Positions 1 to 7,241 of a stretch of 19,405 nt of DNA are shown in pieces. The position numbers and the translations under genes were made by a program. The DNA comes from JBDTVS01 sp040007095 (lineage in GTDB: Bacteria > Acidobacteriota > Vicinamibacteria > Vicinamibacterales > CAVVIG01), in NCBI GenBank assembly GCA_040007095.1, contig JBDTVS010000064.1, positions 1 to 19,405 on the forward strand, in the 5' to 3' direction. The notes under the pieces were generated by a model. That model had not been told where the DNA came from. It searched no databases and was given only the letters and a program-made list of their open reading frames with translations. Numbering within the stretch: the first letter of the stretch is position 1; each line of letters begins with the position of its first letter.

Positions 1-2
1 TC

Positions 3-680
3 GACTGGGAGCACCCGGAGAAGAACGACTTCGCGCTGGCCGAGGAGGTGACGCTCAAGGGCGGCTACCAGCGGCGGCCGGACATCGTGCTCTACGTGAA
101 CGGGCTCGCCATTGCGGTAATCGAGCTCAAGCGCAGCTCGGTGGAGCTGGCCGACGGCGTGCGCCAGCTCATTACCAACCAGGAAGAGATCTTCAACCAG
201 GGCTTCTTCAGCACCGTGCAACTGGTGCTGGCGGGCAGCGACTCGCAGGGGCTGCGCTACGGCACCACCGGTACGCCGGAGCAGTTCTTCGTGCAGTGGA
301 AGGACGAGGCCCCAGCCGAATCCCCATCGGAATCGATGCCCGGCGCGGTGCCCGCCGCCGGTGCTCTGCTCGACCGGCCGCTGGCGCAGCTTTGTAACAA
401 AGTCCGGCTGCTCGACCTGATCCGCAACTTCATGATCTTCGACGCCGGCCAGAAAAAGGTGCCTCGGCCGCACCAGTTCTTCGGCGTGAAAGCGGCGCAG
501 GAACGCATCGCAAAGCGCGAGGGCGGCGTCATCTGGCACACCCACGAGATGCTCCACCTGATCGCGCCGACCCACAGCGAGCAGTTCCTCTTGCTGATGA
601 CAAGGCACTATCCGTCGTGGCGCGAAGCGCGGCAGGAGTTGAACGAGCTCCCGCTGACGGCCGAAGTGTGGCGAGAGTGA
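3..680 (+). CDS. In-frame chimera: HsdR N-terminal nuclease domain joined to C-terminus of a YgjP/WLM-type metallopeptidase (5' partial)
   Basis: The frame is open from the window edge, so the true start lies upstream; the GTG at 48 is internal. The first ~178 residues match the N-terminal nuclease domain of type I restriction subunit HsdR. The PD-(D/E)xK residues are visible: Asp in 'RRPDIVLYVNG' (codon 81-83), Glu and Lys in 'VIELKRS' (codons 123-125 and 129-131). The conserved linker 'NFMIFDAGQKKVPRPHQFFG' and 'EGGVIWHT' follow. Intact HsdR continues there with the Walker A motif 'QGSGKS' and helicase motor. Here it reads 'HEMLHLIAPTHSEQF' (HExxH, then a downstream His) and ends 'WREARQELNELPL', the usual C-terminus of YgjP-like (DUF45/WLM) zinc peptidases. 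Both halves lack the rest of their domains, so neither activity is expected, although the isolated nuclease fold might persist. Best read as a deletion remnant of adjacent hsdR and peptidase genes; an assembly chimera is the alternative. Confidence 0.8.
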   Translation, partial: DWEHPEKNDFALAEEVTLKGGYQRRPDIVLYVNGLAIAVIELKRSSVELADGVRQLITNQEEIFNQGFFSTVQLVLAGSDSQGLRYGTTGTPEQFFVQWKDEAPAESPSESMPGAVPAAGALLDRPLAQLCNKVRLLDLIRNFMIFDAGQKKVPRPHQFFGVKAAQERIAKREGGVIWHTHEMLHLIAPTHSEQFLLLMTRHYPSWREARQELNELPLTAEVWRE

Positions 681-706
681 TGACGGTGTGACCGAAGCGG
701 GCTTGG

Positions 707-2695
707 CTACGGCCGCGGTCCGTAGTGCGGCAGTGGGCGGCCAACCTCATACGCGCCCAGATCCGGTGCCCGGCCGGTGAAGTCGTCGTTCACGCCGGGC
801 AGTCGGACGCCGGCGTCCACCGCCACCGCACCGGGCCGCAGCTGGAAGTCGAAATCGGCAGGCTTATAGAGCGTGCGCGGATCGGGGCCGGGCGGCGCGA
901 CGTGGACGAACACGTTGTAGTCCACTAGGACGCTGTGCGTATCCTGGCCGGTCGCCTCGCTGAATTCCTTCAGGGTCTTGAATCGCCTGCGCTGCCTCGC
1001 CTGGGCTTCGAGCTGGACCTGCTGCTGGACCGCCAGCTTTCCCGGCTCCCCGGGGAAGTTCGCGCGCATCGCCAGCGGAGGCGTGCTCCACTCGAATGAA
1101 AACTCCGCGCCTTCGTTCGGGCGGAAGCCGTTGTAGTCCGAGCTCGAGTAGTTAGTATTCGTCTCCACCGCGAACGTCTCGAGGGTCTCGCTCTTTCCCA
1201 GGACCAGGTTATTGCGGTAATGCACATTCGACGCCGCGAGCAGCATCGGCTTGATTGGCGCGATCAGCGTGTTGTGATACATCACGATTCCCGACGATGA
1301 GGCCGTGAACTTGACGGCGCCGCCTTCAGGCGCGTGATACACGATGTTGCGGATGAAGTAGACCGGACCGCCGAAGGCTGGCTGCACGCTCAAGGCCCGG
1401 TGGCCATGGTTGAAGCAGCGGTTGCGAAAGATGCGGATGTTGTGGGCCCCGCCGTCGGCCTCGAGGCAGTTGTCTTCCATGTTGAAGATGTCGTTGCCGT
1501 AGAAGTCGATCGACACCGGCAATCGATCGCGGATGGGATTCGGGCTGCCATCCGGATTGCCGTAGGTGGCCACGTCCACGCCGTCATGGAAGTTGGCAAT
1601 CGCGTTGTACGCCACGACATGCCCGGACCCATACACCTTCACCGCATATTCAGACAGGAGCCTGGGACTGAACTCGGGCAGGTTCTGCCAGGTGCGGCCG
1701 GTGAAGCCCATGAGGATATTGGGATTGAAGCGGCCGATCATCACGTTGTCGGCGATGTAGTAGTTCTTCGATCCCGACCAGTCGGTGTAGATCCCGCGTC
1801 CGACATTTTCGAAGCGGCATTTCTTGATCGTCAGTCCGCTCGATCCCGCGATGTTCTTCAATCCTCCCTGGAACGCGAGATCCGTGTTGCGGATGGTGAG
1901 GCCTTCGAAGTAGTTGTCGTTGGCTGCCATCACGTTGAACAGGTTGTACGCGCCGTCCCCGTCGAAGATCGCCTCGCCGTCGCCGGCGCCCTTGATCACG
2001 ATCGGCTTGTCGGGCGTCCCGCTCTGGGTCAGGAAGTAGGTGCCGCTCGATACCGTGCCCAGACCCGCGCCGTAGCGGTAGCGGTCGTCCTTGTACAAAC
2101 CGGCGTGCACCAGAATCGTATCGCCAGGCTGTACCCGAGGCGGGTAGGTGTTGAAGTTGTCGGAGCTCGAGGATCCCGTGTAGTACGCGCCGAGCAGCCC
2201 GGTGAATGCTGGCTCCTGCTTCTGGCCGTTGTGGCCGGGCGGATACACATGAAAGACTTTGCCGCCCGCGAACGGCTTCGGTTCAGCCCGCGTACGGACG
2301 GTGACCGTCCGTTGCGACCCGCCCTCCGTGCCGTCGGGATCCTTCATGACGAAGCGGCATTCGTAGTCGGTGGCAGGCTCGAGATCGAAGACACTGCCCG
2401 CAAAACCGTTCGGCGTCACGTACTGGTGCGCGTTCTCGTTGATGCGCTCGTTCCCGATGCGCAGCATCGGCAGGCCCTCGTTCCAGGCCTGTTCACCCTT
2501 CTTCCGGTAGGAAACCGAGACCGTGGCGTTGCGGTTGTCGTCTCCGTCGATTCGCCATTCGAAGCCGAGCGACACGAGCGTGGGCGGCTCCGCGATGAAT
2601 TCTCTGATCGTCGTCTTGTCAGCGGCCGACAGTGCCGTCGACCACAGGAGCGACAAGAGCAGGAGTGCGATTCGGCGGAGCGTCGCGTTGCGCAT
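707..2695 (-). CDS. Secreted right-handed parallel beta-helix repeat protein
   Basis: A 662-residue protein. A Sec signal peptide (about residues 1-23, 'LLLLSLLWSTALSA') predicts export. Residues ~30-140 look like a fibronectin-III-type beta-sandwich ('TVSVSYRKKGEQAW', 'DLEPATDYECRFVM'). Residues ~175-520 have the pattern of a pectate-lyase-like beta-helix: 'VQPGDTILVHAGLY', 'GLTIRNTDLAF', 'GLTIKKCRFENVGRGIY' and repeated 'ADNVMI', 'YGNDIFNMEDN', 'FRNRCFNHGH' rungs. The C-terminus 'DDFTGRAPDLGAYEVG' is typical of such proteins. Binding or cleavage of extracellular polysaccharide is the usual family role, but no substrate can be read here. The ATG at 2695 is chosen over TTG at 2701 because GGAG lies 7 bases upstream of it and the signal peptide follows directly. 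It ends 26 bases from the convergent hsdR remnant. Confidence 0.85.
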   Translation of the reverse strand: MRNATLRRIALLLLSLLWSTALSAADKTTIREFIAEPPTLVSLGFEWRIDGDDNRNATVSVSYRKKGEQAWNEGLPMLRIGNERINENAHQYVTPNGFAGSVFDLEPATDYECRFVMKDPDGTEGGSQRTVTVRTRAEPKPFAGGKVFHVYPPGHNGQKQEPAFTGLLGAYYTGSSSSDNFNTYPPRVQPGDTILVHAGLYKDDRYRYGAGLGTVSSGTYFLTQSGTPDKPIVIKGAGDGEAIFDGDGAYNLFNVMAANDNYFEGLTIRNTDLAFQGGLKNIAGSSGLTIKKCRFENVGRGIYTDWSGSKNYYIADNVMIGRFNPNILMGFTGRTWQNLPEFSPRLLSEYAVKVYGSGHVVAYNAIANFHDGVDVATYGNPDGSPNPIRDRLPVSIDFYGNDIFNMEDNCLEADGGAHNIRIFRNRCFNHGHRALSVQPAFGGPVYFIRNIVYHAPEGGAVKFTASSSGIVMYHNTLIAPIKPMLLAASNVHYRNNLVLGKSETLETFAVETNTNYSSSDYNGFRPNEGAEFSFEWSTPPLAMRANFPGEPGKLAVQQQVQLEAQARQRRRFKTLKEFSEATGQDTHSVLVDYNVFVHVAPPGPDPRTLYKPADFDFQLRPGAVAVDAGVRLPGVNDDFTGRAPDLGAYEVGRPLPHYGPRP

Positions 2696-2759
2696 CGACA
2701 AACTCCAAGGCGCTTGCTGAGAGGGCGGTTTTCTTTGCGGTTCGTGGGTTTGCGGCTGC

Positions 2760-2836
2760 GGTTGGCTTCTCGCAGGATGCCGAAAAAGACGGCCAACCCA
2801 GAGGCCGCCGAGTTCGAGGCTTTTGTCGGAGGCCTC
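2760..2836. terminator. Two successive hairpins between the amidohydrolase and beta-helix genes; possible terminator (- strand)
   Basis: Arms 2801-2811 and 2826-2836 pair over 11 positions with one mismatch around a 14-base loop. A second, perfect 7-bp pair (2760-2766 with 2792-2798, GGTTGGC/GCCAACC) encloses 'cgaaaaagac', which reads as GTCTTTTTCG on the minus strand. Reading leftward from the amidohydrolase stop, a GC-rich hairpin followed by five T's fits a factor-independent terminator, but the T run is about 14 bases beyond the stem. The 208-base gap also carries 'ctctgcgttctcggcg', the style of short repeat often scattered between genes. Confidence 0.3.
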
Positions 2837-2909
2837 TCTGCGTTCTCGGCGAGCTCAGCGTTGAATAGTCTGGTCTTTCATCAAGCTGTTAGAAGTCAGC
2901 AAACGGTGA

Positions 2910-4268
2910 CTAACGTCCAGCCGCGATCTCGTTCCTGATGACCTTGCCGCCCTTCATCACGAACTTCACGCGCTGCAGTTCGGTGATGTCGGCCAGTGGA
3001 TCGCCGGACACGGCGACGAGGTCGGCGAACTTGCCCTGGTCGATCGACCCGACCCGATCCTGCCATCCCATCGCTTCGGCGTTGACCACGGTTCCGGACT
3101 GGATGGCTCGGGCCGGAGTCATATGCGCCTGTTTTGCCAACGCCTCGAACTCGAGCGCCTGCGTGCCGTGCACGAAGGTCGATCCATCGACGCCGCTGCC
3201 GACCATGATTTTGAGCCCCTTGGTGGTGTTGGCGATGGTCACCGCGTGCTCGAAAATCGGAATCATCCGGTACTTGCCGCCGGTGTTCTTCTTGTCGTTG
3301 TCGTCCATGTACGGTTCGGTGTACCGGACCAGCGTCGGATCGTAGTACAGCTTCTTTTGGACCATCTCGTTCAACTGCGCCTGGGTCAACCCATAGCCGT
3401 GCTCGATGGTGTCGCAGCCGGCGGTGATGGCGTTCTGCAGGCCCTCGCCGCCAAAGTTGTGACAGCCGGCTTTGTGACCGAGCTTGTGCGTCTCGTCGAT
3501 CAATGCCTGCAGCACCGGCAGCGGATACGTCAGGACGTAGTCGACCTCGCCCGTCGGCTTGAACGAGTAGCCGCCGGTTGGAAACAGCTTGATCCAGTCG
3601 GCGCCTTTCGCGATCTGCTCGCGGACCGCCGCGCGCGCTTCATCGGCCGATCGGACGACGGTGCTGGTCAGCGGGTTGGCGGGGCCGGTCGCCGGAGTCG
3701 CGCCCCAGACGATGCCCAATGTCGAGACTTGAAACCTGGGGCCGTCGAGGCGCCCCTGGTTGATGGCGTCGCGGATCTCCACGTCCCCGTATCCGTTGCC
3801 GTGCGAGCTCATGTCGCGCGCCGACGTCACGCCGGCCCGCAGGTCGGCCTGCATGTTCTGAATGGCGATGAGCATTGCGGCCTCCGTGGTCGTCTTGGGG
3901 CCACGGTTGTTGAACATGTGGGTATGCGAGTCGATCAGGCCGGGAAGCACCGTTGCCTGGCTCAGGTCGATCACCTGGGCCCCGGCCGGAATCTTGACCT
4001 GGGCCTCTGGTCCAACTGCGGTAATGCGCTCGCCCATGAGCAGGACGACCTGCTTGGTCAGCATCTGGCCGGCCTTGCTGTCGAACAAGCGGCCGGCGCG
4101 CACCGCGACGACTCGGGGAGCCGGAGGACATTGAGAGAAGCCTCCGTCCGGCCCCAGGCAGGGTTGCGGCCCCGCTCCTCGCCAAGGTGCCTGCGGCGCC
4201 TGTGCACCCAATGTCACCGCCGCCACAACTGTCCCGACCGCCGCCATCAACGCGGATTGGTATCGCAT
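2910..4268 (-). CDS. Secreted amidohydrolase family protein (imidazolonepropionase/prolidase-like)
   Basis: A 452-residue metal-dependent hydrolase of the amidohydrolase superfamily. A signal peptide covers about residues 1-23 ('ALMAAVGTVVAAVTLGAQA'), so it probably acts in the periplasm. The N-terminal beta-sandwich ends in 'VLPGLIDSHTHM', giving metal ligands His115 and His117. Lys227 in 'DWIKLF' is the likely carboxylated bridging lysine. His270 ('GHKAGCHNFG'), His290 ('TIEHGYGL') and Asp361 ('GSGVDGSTF') complete the set. The C-terminus 'GKFADLVAVSGDPLADI' is the usual closing motif, so the enzyme looks intact. Relatives hydrolyse C-terminal amino acids from dipeptides or cyclic amides; the substrate here is not readable. 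ATG 4268 is preferred over GTG 4283 because AGAGG lies 7 bases before it and the signal peptide begins there. Confidence 0.88.
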   Translation of the reverse strand: MRYQSALMAAVGTVVAAVTLGAQAPQAPWRGAGPQPCLGPDGGFSQCPPAPRVVAVRAGRLFDSKAGQMLTKQVVLLMGERITAVGPEAQVKIPAGAQVIDLSQATVLPGLIDSHTHMFNNRGPKTTTEAAMLIAIQNMQADLRAGVTSARDMSSHGNGYGDVEIRDAINQGRLDGPRFQVSTLGIVWGATPATGPANPLTSTVVRSADEARAAVREQIAKGADWIKLFPTGGYSFKPTGEVDYVLTYPLPVLQALIDETHKLGHKAGCHNFGGEGLQNAITAGCDTIEHGYGLTQAQLNEMVQKKLYYDPTLVRYTEPYMDDNDKKNTGGKYRMIPIFEHAVTIANTTKGLKIMVGSGVDGSTFVHGTQALEFEALAKQAHMTPARAIQSGTVVNAEAMGWQDRVGSIDQGKFADLVAVSGDPLADITELQRVKFVMKGGKVIRNEIAAGR

Positions 4269-4354
4269 CGCGCCGCCTCTCACATCAAATGTTGAAGTTG
4301 AACGCCCGCAGGTTATTGCTGCGGCCGGCGGTTGTCAATGTTGGTCAGCGCGGG

Positions 4355-4406
4355 TGTCAACGCGAAATAGAAATGTCCCCGTTCTTAGCGAAATAGAAAT
4401 GTCCCC
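4355..4406. mobile_element. Terminus of a degraded insertion sequence (IS21-like appearance)
   Basis: The segment begins TGTCAAC, as many IS ends do. It carries two exact copies of the 19-mer 'gcgaaatagaaatgtcccc' (4362-4380 and 4388-4406), with start points 26 bases apart. Tandem subterminal repeats of the 'gaaatagaaatgtcccc' kind are characteristic of IS21-family ends, where the transposase binds. The element body would lie to the right (4407 onward), but no transposase or IstB frame is recognisable there and no partner end was found, so this is a remnant. The family assignment is from memory. Confidence 0.55.
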
Positions 4407-4709
4407 TGTGTTCGTGTTCCTCGGTCAAGACGGGCCTTCATCCGGAGCGGCCATGGTCGACGGCGCGCTGCTGTCGCTCCTCGTAGCCGCGGCTCCAGGG
4501 GTGATCGGCGCTCGGCCGCGTGAGGAGATGTCGGGACGCGGCCGGGCGACTGCCCAGCGCGGGGCGCGGCGGCGGGACCATCGAGCGTGCCGGGCGCACC
4601 GAGAGGAACAGGCTCACGGCCGTGTTCAGTTCGAGCTTCGACGCGCGCAGAGCCGTGTCAGAAGGGGGGGGCGCGGCGTGGCGTGTATCAACCCCGGCGA
4701 GAGATGGAA
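4407..4709. other. GC-rich stretch without a recognisable gene
   Basis: About 300 bases between the IS terminus and the small gene on the minus strand. The open frames here are compositionally biased (R/G/A rich) and match no family I know. On the minus strand a short frame ending near 4434 (reading '...STMAAPDEGPS' then stop) could be the last residues of a lost transposase, but this cannot be supported. A run of eight G's (about 4663-4670) and several GC-only blocks are present. No promoter or RNA gene was recognised. Confidence 0.4.
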
Positions 4710-4940
4710 TTACGCCCGCACATCGAGGAGCGTACCCCGCTTCCTGGGCGCTTGGGGCTCTGTGGCAGAGGAGTCGGGTTCCCCTGGGGCTGGCGTTTCA
4801 GCGTGGGGGTGGGGATGCGGCTGCCGGTGACCGTTCGCCTCATCCTGCGCCCGGTGGCGGTCGCGATCGTTCGTACTCTGGGTCTCGGCCACGGGCGGCG
4901 TGGCGAACACGGCGGATACGGGCGAAACGGAGAACGACAT
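4710..4940 (-). CDS. Small hypothetical protein, 76 aa, proline/histidine-rich with C-terminal 'GTLLDVRA'
   Basis: I do not recognise this gene. It is supported by a perfect Shine-Dalgarno (AGGAGG, plus-strand cctcct at 4947-4952) exactly 6 bases before ATG 4940. It begins 'MSFSVSPVSAVFATPPVAET', has a charged middle ('TNDRDRHRAQDEANG'), a 'HPHPHAETPAPGEP' low-complexity segment, and ends 'KRGTLLDVRA'. Endings of the '(G)-x-LLDVxA' type occur in small flagellum/motility-associated proteins such as YjfB-like ones, but the rest gives no support for that. There is no signal peptide or membrane helix. It is divergent from the PDLRGTW gene, with 124 bases between the starts. A chance frame in GC-rich DNA remains possible. 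Confidence 0.45.
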   Translation of the reverse strand: MSFSVSPVSAVFATPPVAETQSTNDRDRHRAQDEANGHRQPHPHPHAETPAPGEPDSSATEPQAPRKRGTLLDVRA

Positions 4941-5064
4941 CGCGCTCCTCCTGACGAGAACGGAAGGCCTCTATGCGTCCAATCGGCAGGAATCGCGAAA
5001 ACTTGAACGGCGACGCCGCAGAGCGGAAGCGGTGCTAGTCTATGTCTCATCTGAGAGGCGAGCT

Positions 5065-5991
5065 ATGCGTATCGTGACCTTCGGCGTCGCGGCGTTCCTG
5101 TCGGCCGGAAGTATCGCAGTCGCCCAGGATCAGCCGGGACGGCCGGGACAGTCTCCCGGCCCGCTGAAGCGGCCGGCTCCGAAGGTGGAGTGGACGCAGC
5201 GGACACCCGACGGCCAGCCCGATTTACGGGGGACCTGGGTGAATTTCGACAGCACGCCGTTCGAGGCGCCGGTGCCCGCTGCGGCGGCCGGCGCCAATGC
5301 AGGTGTGGGACCACCCGACCATTGGACCAATCATGACAGCCCGAATAGTCCGCGCCGTGGGTCGATGGTCGTCGATCCGCAGGACGGGCGTGTGCCGGTA
5401 CTGCCGTGGGCGGAGGCGAGGCGCGACTACGACCTGGCACATCTGTCAGACTCCTATGTGCACGAGACGCCATGGGTGCGCTGCATCACGCGGGGCGTCC
5501 CGGGCGGGATGTTCCCGGCCGCGTACAACAACGGCTACGAGATCATGCAGACTCCCGGCTTCGTCGTGATCGTGTACGAGATGCTGCACGAGTCCCGGAT
5601 CATCCCGCTCGACGGGCGCCCTCACATCGGGCGGAGCATCCGTTTGTGGAATGGCGATCCGCGCGGCCATTGGGAGGGCAACACGCTCGTCGTCGAGACG
5701 ACGAACTACAACGACAGGGGCTCGATTGCGACCAGCGCTGCGACCGGGCGCATCCGCGGGATCCCGCAGAGCGAAGCGCTGCACATCACGGAGCGGTTCA
5801 CGCGCGTCGACGCCAAGACGATCAACTACGAGGTCACGATCGACGACCCGACCGTCTACGCCAGGCCCTGGAAGGTTGCGCTGCCGTTGAACCAGGATCC
5901 GGAGTACCGGATTTACGAGTATGCCTGTCACGAAGGGAACTACGCGATTCCAAACGAGCTCAGCGGCGGCCGGGCGCACGATAACGAGTAG
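5065..5991 (+). CDS. Secreted 'PDLRGTW' family protein of unknown function
   Basis: A 308-residue exported protein with a signal peptide (residues 1-20, ending 'GSIAVA', then QDQ). It carries the hallmarks of a large uncharacterised family abundant in Acidobacteriota and some Proteobacteria: 'RTPDGQPDLRGTWVNFDSTP' near the N-terminus, a central 'VRCITRGVPGGMFPAAYNNG' block, 'FVVIVYEMLHESRIIPLDGR', 'WNGDPRGHWEGNTLVVETTN' and a C-terminal 'YEYACHEGNYAI'. The function of the family is not known to me. The frame is open back to 4900, but ATG 5065 is chosen because GAGAGG sits 6 bases before it and the signal peptide begins there; the upstream extension overlaps the opposing small gene. It precedes a secreted hydrolase, but the 136-base gap suggests separate transcription is possible. 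Confidence 0.85.
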   Translation: MRIVTFGVAAFLSAGSIAVAQDQPGRPGQSPGPLKRPAPKVEWTQRTPDGQPDLRGTWVNFDSTPFEAPVPAAAAGANAGVGPPDHWTNHDSPNSPRRGSMVVDPQDGRVPVLPWAEARRDYDLAHLSDSYVHETPWVRCITRGVPGGMFPAAYNNGYEIMQTPGFVVIVYEMLHESRIIPLDGRPHIGRSIRLWNGDPRGHWEGNTLVVETTNYNDRGSIATSAATGRIRGIPQSEALHITERFTRVDAKTINYEVTIDDPTVYARPWKVALPLNQDPEYRIYEYACHEGNYAIPNELSGGRAHDNE

Positions 5992-6086
5992 GCGGTTGGG
6001 GTGGGGTGCGGCGTGGTGGTCGGCGTGCTCTGCGTTTGAACGTTGTGATGGTATACAGACTCTCGAAGCAGACGGTGAGTAGTAGC

Positions 6087-6105
6087 GTCCGGCTTTCCGC
6101 CGGAC
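6087..6105. repeat. Short perfect hairpin (REP-like) upstream of the metallo-beta-lactamase-fold gene
   Basis: GTCCGGC (6087-6093) pairs perfectly with GCCGGAC (6099-6105) around a 5-base loop. 'GTCCGGC-loop-GCCGGAC' motifs of this sort are often multicopy intergenic palindromes. There is no T run, so it is not a classical terminator for the upstream gene. It lies 22 bases before ATG 6128 and would sit in the 5' leader. Confidence 0.3.
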
Positions 6106-6127
6106 TTGGTGACTTTGGAGGCGGATC

Positions 6128-7069
6128 ATGAAGAGAGCATTCGTTCTGGGAGCATTGCTGACTGTCGGGACGCTGTCGCTGGCCATTACGGCCGCCCAGC
6201 AGCCGCCGGCCGCGCCCGCGGCGCAAGCCAACGCGCCGAAGGTCGTGGAAGTCGAGAAGTTGAGAGACAACCTGTTCATGCTGAAAGGCGGCGGCGGCAA
6301 CACCGCGGTCTTCGTCGGATCGACCGGCATCGTGGTCGTCGACACGAAGAATCCGGGCTGGGGCCAACCGATTCTCGACGAGATCAAGAAAATCTCGCCC
6401 AAGCCGATCACCACCATCATCAACACCCATACCCACGGCGACCACGTCAGCGGCAACGTGGAGTTCCCGGCCTCGGTGGAGGTCATCGTTCAGGAGAACA
6501 CCAAAGCGAACATGGAAGAGATGAAGGGCGCCACCGGCATTACCCAGAACGGGCCGCCCACCAACATCTTCAAGGTCAACAACGGCCGCGGGATGCCAAA
6601 AAAGACGTTCAAGGACAAGATGACCGTCGGCAAAGGCGACGACCGCATTGACCTCTACTACTTCGGCCGTGGCCACACCAACGGCGACGCCTGGGTCGTG
6701 TTCCCGGCGCTTCGGCTCATGCATGCCGGCGACATCTTTTCGGGAAAGAACCTCCCGCTCCTCGACGCCAACAACGGTGGCAGCGGTCTCCACATCGGCG
6801 ACACGCTCGCGAAGGCGGCTGACGGCGTCAAGAACATCGACACCATCATCACCGGCCACAGCACGACGATGACGGTGAACGACCTCAAGGAGTACGCACA
6901 GTTCAACCGCGATTTCCTCGCCGATGTCAGCGCGGCGAAGAAGGCGGGCAAGTCGGTGGACGATGTGGCGAACAGCTGGAAGATTCCGGCAAAGTACGTG
7001 GGATACGCAGCGGCAGCTCCCGCGCGGCTCAAAGCCAACGTGCAGATCGTTTTCGACGAGGTGAAGTAA
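6128..7069 (+). CDS. Secreted metallo-beta-lactamase-fold hydrolase
   Basis: A 313-residue protein of the metallo-beta-lactamase superfamily. The signal peptide spans about residues 1-23 ('LLTVGTLSLAITAAQ') and is followed by a Pro/Ala-rich linker. The zinc motif HxHxDH is present as 'NTHTHGDHVSG' (His101, His103, Asp105, His106). Further ligands are His183 in 'FGRGHTNGD', Asp202 in 'LMHAGDIFSG' and His244 in 'IITGHSTTM', so a binuclear site is predicted to be complete. Members include beta-lactamases, lactonases, glyoxalase II-like and quinoprotein-associated hydrolases; the substrate cannot be assigned. The start is supported by GGAGG 7 bases before ATG. The stop codon TAA directly abuts a palindromic repeat at 7070. 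Confidence 0.9.
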   Translation: MKRAFVLGALLTVGTLSLAITAAQQPPAAPAAQANAPKVVEVEKLRDNLFMLKGGGGNTAVFVGSTGIVVVDTKNPGWGQPILDEIKKISPKPITTIINTHTHGDHVSGNVEFPASVEVIVQENTKANMEEMKGATGITQNGPPTNIFKVNNGRGMPKKTFKDKMTVGKGDDRIDLYYFGRGHTNGDAWVVFPALRLMHAGDIFSGKNLPLLDANNGGSGLHIGDTLAKAADGVKNIDTIITGHSTTMTVNDLKEYAQFNRDFLADVSAAKKAGKSVDDVANSWKIPAKYVGYAAAAPARLKANVQIVFDEVK

Positions 7070-7226
7070 GGACCAGTAGATGAATCACGTGCGCATTCTG
7101 GCCGCCGGTGCATCCCGCCGGGCTGCGTTGCTCGTCACTTGCATACGCCCGGTATGCGCGCTCCTCGCGCCTTGCCGGGCGGGCGCCTCGACGCCCAGAA
7201 TTGCACACGTGATTCATCTACGGGTC
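7070..7226. repeat. 157-bp palindromic MITE-like/REP-like element, copy 1 (complete)
   Basis: The left end GGACCAGTAGATGAATCACG and the right end (reverse complement GGACCCGTAGATGAATCACG) match at 21 of the terminal 22 positions, and the inverted repeat continues with one small gap through 'gcattctgg'. The apex is a perfect hairpin, GCATAC-gcccg-GTATGC (7141-7157), and 'cccgccgggc'/'gccgggcggg' pair in between, so the whole unit can fold as one long cruciform. It is flanked by TAA on both sides (7067-7069, the hydrolase stop codon, and 7227-7229/7230), possibly a 3-bp target duplication. It encodes no protein. A second copy begins at 19355. It may act as a terminator for the upstream gene. 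Confidence 0.8.
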
Positions 7227-7241
7227 CTAAGAGTCTGAACC

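Noticed and set aside
1334..2938. 534-aa open frame on the plus strand
   Set aside because: It lies antisense to the beta-helix gene. The composition is R/V/D/H-biased with no motif, and the opposite strand has a signal peptide and clear family motifs.
3123..4295. 390-aa open frame on the plus strand
   Set aside because: It is an antisense shadow of the amidohydrolase, with no recognisable domain.
4362..4406. Two exact 19-bp repeats as a possible CRISPR array
   Set aside because: There are only two units, a 7-base gap, no dyad and no cas gene. The pattern fits an IS terminus.
4900..5064. Upstream extension of the PDLRGTW protein
   Set aside because: It would place residues ahead of a clear signal peptide and overlaps the small gene; a good Shine-Dalgarno precedes ATG 5065.
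6037..6057. TTGAAC followed by TATACA upstream of the metallo-beta-lactamase-fold gene
   Set aside because: The spacer is about 10 bases, too short; no other convincing promoter was seen there.
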